A DNA stretch of 64,000 nt from Marinobacter iranensis (GTDB lineage: Bacteria > Pseudomonadota > Gammaproteobacteria > Pseudomonadales > Oleiphilaceae): assembly GCF_029207565.1 (NCBI RefSeq), contig NZ_JANCMW010000018.1, forward strand, positions 1 through 64,000. The letters run 5' to 3'. A program made the translations under genes and the position numbers. The stretch's first letter is position 1, and the number at the start of each line of letters is the position of its first letter. Of this stretch, positions 16,567 to 27,008 are shown in pieces. The notes under the pieces are model-generated. The model had not been told where the DNA came from, searched no databases, and was given only the letters and a program-made list of their open reading frames with translations.

Positions 16567-16614
16567 TGTCCGGCCAAATGACCGGCAATATGTCCGGCAA
16601 TATGTCCGGCAAAA
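16567..16614. repeat. second array of four 12-bp direct repeats
   Basis: The same motif begins at 16567, 16579, 16591 and 16603, again exactly 12 bases apart; the consensus of a unit is TGTCCGGCAATA. It lies between the uvrD end and the Fic gene, 169 bases from the first array. Repeated operators of this kind fit binding of several copies of a regulator, perhaps the Fic protein itself through its C-terminal winged helix. Confidence 0.8.
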
Positions 16615-16679
16615 TCTTGTTTGGCTCTTGGGCCGACTCACGAACTATCAGCTTTGGCAAACAACGCTGACTCCCGATT

Positions 16680-18845
<2,166 letters not shown>

Positions 18846-18938
18846 AGAGATCCGGTCGCTACTGGTTAAATGAACAGGGGCGGAATTATAACAGGAGAAA
18901 GGAGGGTTTGCCGGGTGGGGGTTTGATGGAGCTGGCTT

Positions 18939-18966
18939 GTCGGATTACGGCTTTGCCTAATCCGAC
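18939..18966. repeat. REP-like palindrome
   Basis: GTCGGATTA pairs with TAATCCGAC, extended by GGC/GCC around TTT, with one bulged C, making a 12-pair hairpin. The form GTCGGATTA...TAATCCGACCTACG is common as a scattered intergenic repeat in proteobacteria. Only this copy is seen in the window. Confidence 0.6.
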
Positions 18967-19200
18967 CTACGATTTATGCGCGTACCTGTCGGGTGACGAT
19001 ACAGAAAATGTGAACACTTTTTATGAAACTGGCGTCAACTTGGGTATACTCCCCGCCGCGGGTCGCCCGGAAGAACCTTCAGTTCGTCCGCTGGCCACCG
19101 TTTTCCCGCACCAGACAATTTGCAGGGGCAAGACATAAGTCCCCTGAAGCCAGGAAGGCGCCCGCATCTTGCGACCAGACATCAAAGGAGATGATGTACG
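18967..19200 (+). promoter_or_regulatory. leader region of the porin-like gene
   Basis: The stretch from uvrD to the porin-like gene holds the REP-like palindrome, a possible -10 box TATACT at 19045-19050 without a good -35, and a small hairpin CAGGGG/CCCCTG at 19123-19146 with a 12-base loop. AAAGGAG at 19184-19190 is the ribosome site. A structured leader of about 150 bases is possible but weakly supported. Confidence 0.3.
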
Positions 19201-20385
19201 ATGTACTCCGTATACCGAACCACCCCCCGTTTTGCCTTTACCGCCCTCGCACTGACCGCGACCCTGTCGTTACCGGCCATGGCCGATGATAGCGACCGGA
19301 TTGACCAGTTGGAGCAGCGCCTGGATTCCATGCAGAAGCAGATGACCGAATCCAGTCTGGAAAAGGTCCGCCTGAATGGCTTTTTCAGCACCGGTTATAC
19401 CCGTGCCAACAACGATGCCGGCTATGACGAGGCCACGGAAAAGTCCGACCTGGAAACTCTCAGCCTGTTCGGGCTGCAAAGCACCTTTGCCCTTGGCCGC
19501 AATACCGACGCGGTGCTTCAGCTCGTATCCCGTGGCAGCGATGACTGGGATACGGAACTGGAATGGGGCTACCTGCGCCACCAGTTCAGCAACGGTTCCG
19601 AACTGCGCGCCGGTAAGATGCGCCTGCCACTGTTCATGGAGTCCGAGACCCTGGAAATCGGCTACGGCCAACCCTGGGCACGCCCGCCTGAGGCCGTTTA
19701 TGACCCGGTACCGGTTCGCAGCTACGTGGGCGCCGATGCAGCCTACACGCTGAACCTGTCAGGCTCCTCCATACAGGCACGCGCCTTTGCCGGGCATCTG
19801 GATGACGACGCCGACTCCCTGGGCCAGACCGTGAGCGTGGAGTTGCGCAACATTACCGGCCTGACCGCTAACTGGACCAACTACCTTTGGACTTTCCGAG
19901 GTGTCTACGCCCGGGCCGAAGCCACCATCGGCGGCACGCCACCGATTGGCGACGACGAGAAATCCGAGTTCATGGGGCTGGGCCTTTCCTACGACGACGG
20001 CAACTGGTTGCTGATGTCGGAACTGACCCGGATTGAGGTGGACGGCTTCTACCAGGACACCGACTCGGCTTATATCACCCTCGGCTATCGGGTAAAGGAA
20101 GTCACTCCGTATGTGACGGCCTCCTGGATCGAAAGCCAGGATAACTACGAGCGCGATGGCACCCCGCTTGAAGTTCTCGACGTGCGCCGTCAAGCCTACA
20201 GCCTGGGCTTCCGCTGGGACATGACCACCTCGGTTGCCCTGAAAGCGGACTGGACCCACGCCCGTGGCTTTGGCAAAACCACCGGTGGCCTGATCGGCAA
20301 CCAGTTGGACGTTCTGGCCGGCAACCCGGGTGGCCGCTTCGACAGCACGGATGTTTACACCGTCCGGCTTGACGCCGCATTCTGA
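19201..20385 (+). CDS. porin-like outer-membrane protein with N-terminal coiled coil
   Basis: The 394-residue protein has a signal peptide ending near LPAMA, a short coiled coil (DRIDQLEQRLDSMQKQM) typical of trimeric porins, then alternating beta strands of a barrel that ends in the outer-membrane signature with terminal phenylalanine (VRLDAAF). GGAG lies ten bases upstream of the ATG. A small PstS-like gene follows after 15 bases, and the two are probably co-transcribed. An anion or phosphate-related role is suggested by that partner only; the substrate is not evident. Confidence 0.72.
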   Translation: MYSVYRTTPRFAFTALALTATLSLPAMADDSDRIDQLEQRLDSMQKQMTESSLEKVRLNGFFSTGYTRANNDAGYDEATEKSDLETLSLFGLQSTFALGRNTDAVLQLVSRGSDDWDTELEWGYLRHQFSNGSELRAGKMRLPLFMESETLEIGYGQPWARPPEAVYDPVPVRSYVGADAAYTLNLSGSSIQARAFAGHLDDDADSLGQTVSVELRNITGLTANWTNYLWTFRGVYARAEATIGGTPPIGDDEKSEFMGLGLSYDDGNWLLMSELTRIEVDGFYQDTDSAYITLGYRVKEVTPYVTASWIESQDNYERDGTPLEVLDVRRQAYSLGFRWDMTTSVALKADWTHARGFGKTTGGLIGNQLDVLAGNPGGRFDSTDVYTVRLDAAF

Positions 20386-20400
20386 TCAGGGAGGGACACC

Positions 20401-20832
20401 ATGGCGATTCGACGCGCACCCGTGCACGCATTGCTTATCGCACTGTGCCTGTTTAGCAGCGCCCTGCATGCAGAGTTGGTGATTATCGGCCACCACGGTG
20501 GCCCGGATACCATCACTGTGCAGCAGGTAAAGGACATTTACCTGAACCGCAGTTCGCGAATGCCCGATGACCAGCGTGTTGTCGCGTTCCAGTTGCCAGC
20601 GGGCAACAGCATGCGGGATGAGTTCAACAAATTGGTCACCGAGCGCAATGACGCCTGGCTCAAGTCTTTCTGGTCGCGGCAGGTATTGACCGGGAAGGGA
20701 CATCCGCCGAGGGAGGTATCCTCGGCGAACGGTATGAAGAGCGTGGTGTCATCCACCCTGGGCAGTATCGGCTATCTCGATTCCACCCTGGTGGATGACT
20801 CCGTTAAGGTGCTGTTGGCGCCGGAACCTTAA
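20401..20832 (+). CDS. small PstS-like periplasmic substrate-binding protein
   Basis: The 143-residue protein has a signal peptide (to about SALHA) and a single lobe resembling phosphate ABC-transporter binding proteins: QVKDIYLNRSSRMPDD, AGNSMRDEFNKLV, WSRQVLTGKGHPPREVSS and GSIGYLDSTLVDD. It is about half the size of a true PstS. No transporter genes are near. With the porin-like gene upstream it forms a two-gene unit. Its stop overlaps the stop of the convergent aldehyde dehydrogenase gene by four bases. Confidence 0.72.
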   Translation: MAIRRAPVHALLIALCLFSSALHAELVIIGHHGGPDTITVQQVKDIYLNRSSRMPDDQRVVAFQLPAGNSMRDEFNKLVTERNDAWLKSFWSRQVLTGKGHPPREVSSANGMKSVVSSTLGSIGYLDSTLVDDSVKVLLAPEP

Positions 20833-22283
20833 AAGCCTCGCGGAACGGTCTGGGCCTCGACGAATTCGAACAGGCCTTCCAGGCCACCTTCGCGGCCGAT
20901 GCCGGACGCCTTCATACCACCGAACGGCGCCTCCGGCGTGGGGCCGGTGCCGGTGTTCCAGCCACAGTGGCCAAAGCGCAGCCCGGCGGCCACCCGCTGG
21001 GCGCGTTCCGCATCGGAGGTAAACACGTAGGACGCGAGGCCGAATTCGGTGTCGTTACCGGCTTCGACCACCTCTTCTTCAGTGCGGAAGCTGGCCATGG
21101 GCACCAACGGGCCGAAGGTTTCCTCACGGGAACAGCACATATCCCGGGTAACGCCGGAAATCACCGTCGGCGGGAAGAACAGGTGACCTTCTCCCAGGTC
21201 CGCTGGTTTCTTGCCGGCCACTAACTGCCCGCCCCGCTCAAGGGCGTCTTCCACGTGGCGCTTCACCTTGTCGAATCCGGCCTTGTTGATCAGGGGGCCA
21301 AGATCCACATCCTCTGTCAGCCCGTCACCAACGGTCATGCGGTTGACCCGCTCCGCCAGCTTCTTGCCGAACTCATCCACCACCTTCTCATGCACGAAGA
21401 TCCGGTTGGCGCACACACAGGTTTGGCCGCCGCCACGGAACTTGTTGGCAATCAGGTTATCCGCTGCCGCATCCAGGTCGGCGTCGTCAAAGACGATGAA
21501 CGGCGCATTGCCGCCCAGTTCCAGGGCCAGTTTCTTGACCTGGTCCGCGGTGTCCAGGATCAGCTTGCGTCCCACTTCGGTGGAGCCGGTGAAGCTGAGC
21601 ATGGGCACGTCCGGGCTTTCGCACAGCACCTTGCCGATCACGCTGGCCTTGCCCATCACCAGGTTGACCATGCCGTCGGGCAGGTCGACGTGTTTGTCCA
21701 TCAGCGCGAACAGCGCAATCATGGTCAGAGGCGTTTCGCTGGCCGGCTTGATCACCGAGGGGCAACCGGCTGCCAGGGCGGCGGACAGCTTCTTGGCGAT
21801 CATGCCAATGGGGAAGTTCCAGGGCGTGATCAGGCCGGTAACACCAATCGGGCGGTAATGCACCGTCCAGGTACAGTCCTTCGGCTTCTCGGGAATGGTG
21901 TGGGCGTCAAGTGCCTGGATGTGCTTGGAACAGTAATCGAAGAAACCGGCAGCGTAGTCAACTTCACCCTGCGCTTCCTTCAAAGGCTTGCCATGTTCCA
22001 TGCACAGGATGCGGCCCACTTCCTCTTTATTGGCCTTGAGCGCATCGCGGATATCTTCCAGCCATTTGCGCCGGGTTTCGATGGTGTAGGGACTGGTCAG
22101 GCGAAGCGCGCCCTTGCCCGCTTCAACCGCCGCCTTCACTTCGTCTTCAGACATCGATGCCACACTGGCAACCACCTTACCCGTCGCCGGGTTATAAACA
22201 TCGAAGGTGTTACCGTCCGGCGATTCAGACCAGCGACCGCCGATGTAGCCAGTCAGCTTGGGAAGCAGTGGTGACTCGATCAT
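20829..22283 (-). CDS. NAD(P)-dependent aldehyde dehydrogenase, succinate-semialdehyde type
   Basis: The 484-residue protein is an aldehyde dehydrogenase close to GabD. Seen: TPWNFPIGMIAKKLSAALAAG, FTGSTEVGRKL for cofactor binding, LELGGNAPFIVFDDADLD with the general-base glutamate, GGGQTCVCANRIFV with the catalytic cysteine, and EETFGPL. Oxidation of succinate semialdehyde to succinate, or of a similar omega-oxo acid, is the usual reaction of the group. It stands alone, convergent with the PstS-like gene and divergent from a histone-deacetylase-family gene. Confidence 0.85.
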   Translation of the reverse strand: MIESPLLPKLTGYIGGRWSESPDGNTFDVYNPATGKVVASVASMSEDEVKAAVEAGKGALRLTSPYTIETRRKWLEDIRDALKANKEEVGRILCMEHGKPLKEAQGEVDYAAGFFDYCSKHIQALDAHTIPEKPKDCTWTVHYRPIGVTGLITPWNFPIGMIAKKLSAALAAGCPSVIKPASETPLTMIALFALMDKHVDLPDGMVNLVMGKASVIGKVLCESPDVPMLSFTGSTEVGRKLILDTADQVKKLALELGGNAPFIVFDDADLDAAADNLIANKFRGGGQTCVCANRIFVHEKVVDEFGKKLAERVNRMTVGDGLTEDVDLGPLINKAGFDKVKRHVEDALERGGQLVAGKKPADLGEGHLFFPPTVISGVTRDMCCSREETFGPLVPMASFRTEEEVVEAGNDTEFGLASYVFTSDAERAQRVAAGLRFGHCGWNTGTGPTPEAPFGGMKASGIGREGGLEGLFEFVEAQTVPRGF

Positions 22284-22396
22284 CTCGGCTCCTTTTCACA
22301 ATGTTTTCGGAATGTACAAATTGGAGTTTGCGTCAGTGTGATATGTCTCTCATAGTGGATGCAGAAACCGCCACTGTAAAGTCAGACCAAGGTGTT

Positions 22397-22424
22397 TTGA
22401 CCAGCACCAGCGGGCGCCTATACT
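22397..22424 (+). promoter_or_regulatory. sigma-70-type promoter of the deacetylase-family gene
   Basis: TTGACC at 22397-22402 and TATACT at 22419-22424 are separated by 16 bases. The expected start of transcription is about 22431, followed by AGGAGG and the ATG at 22455. Confidence 0.6.
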
Positions 22425-22454
22425 CGAAGAATGTCATTATCAGGAGGCAGGAAC

Positions 22455-23468
22455 ATGAAGGCGTTTTTTCATCCCTCGCAGGATCAGCATCTCCCAAAGA
22501 CCTATTTTACCCGTGGCCAGATGCGTCAGCCCCAGGAAGTCCCCGATCGTACCGGGCAGATGCTGGAAGGGCTGAAAGCCATGGGGATTCCGGTGTTGCA
22601 GCCGGCGGACCAGGGTGCAGGGGCGATTTCAAAGGTCCACGACCTGGGCTATCTGCGCTTTCTGGAATCCGCACACCGCCGCTGGTCACAAATGGGGGAC
22701 TGGGGCGACGAGGTGATTTCGAACATCTTCGTGCGCTCACCCAATGCCCTTAAAGGCATCCTCGCTGAAGCGGGCCGCTATCAGGCCGATGGCAGTTGCC
22801 CGATCGGCGCCAATACCTGGAACGCCGCCTACTGGTCAGCCCAGACCGCGCTCGGTGCCGCCGATGCCCTGATCGCCGGTGATCGCACATCCTACGCAGT
22901 CTGTCGTCCACCGGGACATCATGCCCGCAGAGATGCCGCTGGCGGTTTCTGTTACCTCAACAACGCCGCCATCGCCGCGGAACACATGAAAACCCGTTTT
23001 CCCCGTGTAGCAATACTGGACACCGACATGCACCACGGCCAGGGCATTCAGGAAATCTTCTACGACCGCAGTGATGTGCTCTACGTGTCCATCCATGGCG
23101 ACCCCACCAATTTCTACCCGGTGGTCAGTGGCTATGAGGATGAGCGTGGAGAAGGCGACGGCTTCGGTTACAACATCAACCTGCCCATGCCCCACGGCTC
23201 GTCCGAAGAGGATTTTTTCCACAAGCTGGACGAGGCATTGGCTGCCATTCGTCTGTTCCAGCCGGATGCGCTGATACTCACGCTGGGATTCGACATCTAC
23301 CACAACGACCCCCAGGCCAAGGTGTCGGTATCTTCCGAAGGATTCTGCCGCCTGGCCACCCATATCCGCCAGACCGGCCTGCCCACACTGGTTGTACAGG
23401 AAGGCGGTTACGACCTGGAAACCCTGAGCGAAAACGTACAGCAGTTTTTCAAGGGCCTGGAAGGTTAA
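22455..23468 (+). CDS. histone deacetylase family / acetylpolyamine amidohydrolase-like protein
   Basis: The 337-residue protein has the zinc-dependent deacetylase fold. Seen: RPPGHHARRDAAGGFCYLNNAAIAA in part, with the paired histidines, the metal and charge-relay segment LDTDMHHGQGIQEIFYD, and GFDIYHNDP with a further metal ligand. Bacterial members remove acetyl groups from polyamines or other small amides and seldom from proteins. The ATG at 22455 follows AGGAGG; a frame open to 22431 would begin at the predicted transcription start. It is a single gene, convergent with thiI. Confidence 0.85.
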   Translation: MKAFFHPSQDQHLPKTYFTRGQMRQPQEVPDRTGQMLEGLKAMGIPVLQPADQGAGAISKVHDLGYLRFLESAHRRWSQMGDWGDEVISNIFVRSPNALKGILAEAGRYQADGSCPIGANTWNAAYWSAQTALGAADALIAGDRTSYAVCRPPGHHARRDAAGGFCYLNNAAIAAEHMKTRFPRVAILDTDMHHGQGIQEIFYDRSDVLYVSIHGDPTNFYPVVSGYEDERGEGDGFGYNINLPMPHGSSEEDFFHKLDEALAAIRLFQPDALILTLGFDIYHNDPQAKVSVSSEGFCRLATHIRQTGLPTLVVQEGGYDLETLSENVQQFFKGLEG

Positions 23469-23476
23469 ACAAGGAT

Positions 23477-24931
23477 TCAGCTTGCTGGGGCGTACACCTT
23501 GATATTGGTGTGCCCCTCGGCTTTCAGGTGGCAGGCGTGCATCCGGCTCATGGTGCCGCGGTCGCAATACAACAGGTACTGCCTGTCAGTTGGCAGGGAA
23601 TTGATGCGCTCGTTCAGTTCGTAGAACGGAATCTCCATCACCCGGTTACTGGTCAGGCGCAAGGGTGACTGCTCTCCCTCTGAGGGATGGCGTACATCGA
23701 TAATGACATCGCTCACTTCCGGCGTGTGTACCAATTCCACTTCTTCCGGGGTCTGTGTGGTTTCCAGCAGCCGGTTGACCGGGGTGTCCTGACGGCTTGC
23801 AATGGCCTGCTCCAGCACCCCAGCATCCATATTGGCCTCGTCTTCCTCTACCCGATGGAGCTTGGCGCGGGTTGCCGGCTTGCGGGAAATCACACCGCAG
23901 TATTCCGGCATGGTACGGGCAAAGGGCTCGGTGCCGATCTCCCGGGCGATATTGATAATGGTTTCCTTGTCCATGGAGACCAGCGGTCGCAGTACAACTT
24001 CGTCGCTGGCCCTGTCCACCACATTGAGGTTGGACAGGGTCTGGCTCGAGACCTGCGCCACGGCATCACCGGTCACCAGGCCAGCAGCATTGTTAATCAA
24101 GGCAATTTCAGAGGCCGCCTTCAGCATCTGGCGTTTGAGCACCACGCCCCAGTGACGATGGTTCACCGAGCGCATGATTTCCGCCACCACACCTTCGAAG
24201 GGCACGGAAATAAACTTGGCACCATGGGAGGCTCCGTAGCGATCCCAGATATAGTGGACCACCTGCCGCACGCCAATTTCATGGGCCGGTCCGCCAAGGT
24301 TAAAGAACAGAAAGTGGGAGCGAAGCCCACGACGCATCATCAGGTAGGCCGCCACCGAGGAATCGTAGCCACCGGAAACCAGGGTCATTACCGTCTCCAC
24401 GGCCCCCAACGGATAACCGCCAGTACCCCGGTGCTTGCGGTGGGCAATGTGATAATGATCGTCATGAACCTCAATGCGCACCTCGACATCCGGTCGGCTC
24501 AGGTTCACGCCTTCCGGCTCCGACGCTTCAAACAGGGCGGAACCCACAAAGCGCTCCAGATCAATAGAACGAAACGAATGGCTGCCATGGCGGCGAACCC
24601 GCACCGCAAACGTCTTGCCACGGATACGTTCCGCGAAAGCCGCCACGGCCTGTTCGGCTACATCGTCCATGCTTACCCAGGGAAACACACCGATTTCCTG
24701 GATCGTGGATATCCCCGGAATGCGTTGCAGTTCGTCGATGACGGGACCAGCAAGGCTGCGGTCGTCGGGAACCTCCACGTCCACCCGGTCCCAGGAACCC
24801 TCGACATGGATATCGCTATCCAGGCGAGCCAGCAGCTTGCGGATATTCTGCCTGAGATGCCGCATCTGTTGCCGACGAACGGGTTTGCTCTTGATGGCCA
24901 CTTCAGCCGCGGGGCGTATAAGGAGTTTCAT
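23477..24931 (-). CDS. thiI: tRNA uridine 4-sulfurtransferase ThiI with rhodanese domain
   Basis: The 484-residue protein makes 4-thiouridine in tRNA and passes sulfur to thiazole synthesis. Seen: an N-terminal ferredoxin-like and THUMP region (about 1-165), the PP-loop SGGYDSSVAAYL, the cysteine in MPEYCGVIS, and a C-terminal rhodanese domain with the persulfide cysteine in LLYCDRGTMS. The length matches the enterobacterial type with a rhodanese tail. The neighbours are unrelated single genes. Confidence 0.95.
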   Translation of the reverse strand: MKLLIRPAAEVAIKSKPVRRQQMRHLRQNIRKLLARLDSDIHVEGSWDRVDVEVPDDRSLAGPVIDELQRIPGISTIQEIGVFPWVSMDDVAEQAVAAFAERIRGKTFAVRVRRHGSHSFRSIDLERFVGSALFEASEPEGVNLSRPDVEVRIEVHDDHYHIAHRKHRGTGGYPLGAVETVMTLVSGGYDSSVAAYLMMRRGLRSHFLFFNLGGPAHEIGVRQVVHYIWDRYGASHGAKFISVPFEGVVAEIMRSVNHRHWGVVLKRQMLKAASEIALINNAAGLVTGDAVAQVSSQTLSNLNVVDRASDEVVLRPLVSMDKETIINIAREIGTEPFARTMPEYCGVISRKPATRAKLHRVEEDEANMDAGVLEQAIASRQDTPVNRLLETTQTPEEVELVHTPEVSDVIIDVRHPSEGEQSPLRLTSNRVMEIPFYELNERINSLPTDRQYLLYCDRGTMSRMHACHLKAEGHTNIKVYAPAS

Positions 24932-25098
24932 AAATCAGACGTCTGCCGGGTAGCGTAATCACAGTAAAGCGCTTAGTGTAACGGTTTCACTGTATGCCTC
25001 AAAATCAGGCATTCCCGATATCCGTTATAATCAGAGAAAAAGGCATCACCCGAACACCCAAAAGGTGCCCGCAGAACATTCAGGAGCTTTCGCCATTC

Positions 25099-26493
25099 AT
25101 GACCGAATCCACCATCAATGCCCTGGTTTCCCCCGAGGGCAGCCTGGAAATCCTCTCCAACTTTGAAGTCAACCGGCTCAAGGACAGAAGCGAAGGGGGG
25201 CTCTACCGGCTGTTCCGTCAATGCGCCCTGGCTGTGCTCAACACCGGCGTGGAAACCGACGACTGTAAAACCCTGATGGAAGCCCACGCGGATTTCGATG
25301 TCCGCCTGGTGCCACAGCCAAGAGGCCTCAAACTGGAACTGGTCAACGCACCCGCGCACGCCTTTGTGGACGGACAGATGTTGCGCGCCATCCGCGAACA
25401 CCTGTTCTCGGTTTTGCGGGATATCATCTATTCCTATTCCATCCCCCAGTCCGCGGCGGGTTTGCGGCGGGACGACCCGGAAGGCATCACTAACCTGATT
25501 TTCCACATTCTCCGCAACGCCCGCGTGCTCCAGGCCGGGCGTCATCCGGACCTGGTGGTGTGCTGGGGCGGACATTCCATCAACGAGCGGGAATACCAGT
25601 ACAGCAAGGAAGTGGGCCATCAGTTAGGCCTGCGGGGGCTGAGCATCTGTACCGGCTGTGGCCCCGGCGCCATGAAGGGCCCCATGAAGGGTGCAACTAT
25701 CGGCCACGCCAAGCAGCGGGTGAAAAACGGCCGTTACATCGGCCTGACGGAACCGGGCATTATCGGTGCCGAAGCCCCCAACCCCATCGTTAACGAGCTG
25801 GTGATCATGCCGGACATCGAGAAGCGCCTGGAGGCTTTCGTCCGCACCGGCCACGGCGTGATTGTGTTCCCCGGTGGCGTGGGTACTGCCGAGGAAATCC
25901 TCTACCTGCTGGGCATTCTGTTGCATCCGGACAACGCCGACCTGCCCTTCCCGGTAGTGTTTACCGGCCAGCAGGAAAACGCTGAATACTTCGAGATGAT
26001 TGACCAGTTCATCCGCAACGCGCTCGGTGATGAGGCCGCCAACAAGTACGAGATCATCATTGATGACCCGGACAAGGTCGCCCGCACCATGAAGCAGGGC
26101 ATGAAGGACGTTGAAACCTTCCGCCGGGCCATGCAGGACGCCTATTATTTCAACTGGATGCTAAAGATTGATCCGGTATTCCAGATGCCGTTCGAGCCCA
26201 CCCACAAGAGCATGAGGGCGCTGAAGTTACATCGCGACCAACCGGCCCACCTGATTGCCGCCAACCTGCGCAAGGCATTCAGCGGCATCGTTGCGGGTAA
26301 CGTCAAGGAGAGCGGCATACGCCATGTACAGGCGAAAGGGCCGTTCGAAATCGCTGGCGATCCGGAACTGCTGGCACCCCTTGAAGCAATGCTGAAGGAA
26401 TTTGTGGCCCAGGACCGGATGAAACTGCCCGGCTCAGGCGCCTACGAGCCCAGTTACCGAATCGTCAGCGGAGCGGTGCAAGCTGCTCCCTGA
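25099..26493 (+). CDS. ppnN: nucleotide 5'-monophosphate nucleosidase PpnN (YgdH)
   Basis: The 464-residue protein cuts nucleoside monophosphates to base and ribose 5-phosphate and in Escherichia coli responds to ppGpp. Seen: the N-terminal domain LVSPEGSLEILSNFEVNRL, the LOG-like core CWGGHSINEREYQYSKEVG, ICTGCGPGAMKGPMKGA and the motif PGGVGTAEEILYLLGIL, then a C-terminal domain. The ATG at 25099 gives a length close to the E. coli protein (454); a frame open to 24994 adds 35 unconserved residues. An AGGAG lies 13 bases upstream, somewhat far. Confidence 0.92.
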   Translation: MTESTINALVSPEGSLEILSNFEVNRLKDRSEGGLYRLFRQCALAVLNTGVETDDCKTLMEAHADFDVRLVPQPRGLKLELVNAPAHAFVDGQMLRAIREHLFSVLRDIIYSYSIPQSAAGLRRDDPEGITNLIFHILRNARVLQAGRHPDLVVCWGGHSINEREYQYSKEVGHQLGLRGLSICTGCGPGAMKGPMKGATIGHAKQRVKNGRYIGLTEPGIIGAEAPNPIVNELVIMPDIEKRLEAFVRTGHGVIVFPGGVGTAEEILYLLGILLHPDNADLPFPVVFTGQQENAEYFEMIDQFIRNALGDEAANKYEIIIDDPDKVARTMKQGMKDVETFRRAMQDAYYFNWMLKIDPVFQMPFEPTHKSMRALKLHRDQPAHLIAANLRKAFSGIVAGNVKESGIRHVQAKGPFEIAGDPELLAPLEAMLKEFVAQDRMKLPGSGAYEPSYRIVSGAVQAAP

Positions 26494-26505
26494 GGGTGAC
26501 GGGGT

Positions 26506-26844
26506 TTATTCCCCGCCATCCGCCGGCAGGCTCGCATAATAGGCTGCAAGGTTGGCAATGTCCTCATCGCTGAGGCCTGCGGCCTGGCCCTGCATGATGG
26601 CTGCCTGGCCACCACTGCGCTGCTTGTTCTTGTAGGCCTTGAGCGCGGACACGAGGTATTGCTCGTTCTGCCCCGCCAGGTTGGGATAGCCCGGAATGAC
26701 CGCAATGCCGTTCTTGCCATGACAGGCGGCACACACAGCTGCCTTGGCCTTGCCGGCCTCAACGTCGCCAGCAGCACTCGTGATGGCGGGAGCGGCTGTG
26801 CCCATTAGAAACAGGGCGGCTAAGGTGTGGTATTTCAGTCTCAT
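26506..26844 (-). CDS. class I cytochrome c
   Basis: The 112-residue protein has a signal peptide ending near TSAAG and one heme site CAACH at about residues 38-42. A proline/glycine loop (IPGYPNLAGQNEQYL) and a likely axial methionine in AAIMQGQAAGL follow. It resembles the soluble c4/c5-like electron carriers of the periplasm that feed terminal oxidases. No oxidase genes are near. It is convergent with ppnN. Confidence 0.88.
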   Translation of the reverse strand: MRLKYHTLAALFLMGTAAPAITSAAGDVEAGKAKAAVCAACHGKNGIAVIPGYPNLAGQNEQYLVSALKAYKNKQRSGGQAAIMQGQAAGLSDEDIANLAAYYASLPADGGE

Positions 26845-27008
26845 TGGTTTTACCCTCTCATCGTTTTACAGCCCGACAGGAACCTGCCGGTGCGCAATCT
26901 GACCGAACTTATAGCACAGCAAAAACAAAGCTCAAATGCGATAAATCAATAGTCTGTACGTAACCGGTCATCGTTTACGTCACCTTAATTCGATGCGGAG
27001 AAGTCGAC

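Noticed and set aside
16398..16614. CRISPR array
   Set aside because: Units are 12 bases with no spacers and there are no cas genes; they are tandem direct repeats.
21255..22274. 339-codon plus-strand open frame
   Set aside because: It is antisense to the aldehyde dehydrogenase gene, which has all family motifs.
23687..24958. 423-codon plus-strand open frame
   Set aside because: It lies antisense across thiI; the product is rich in His and Gly without domains.
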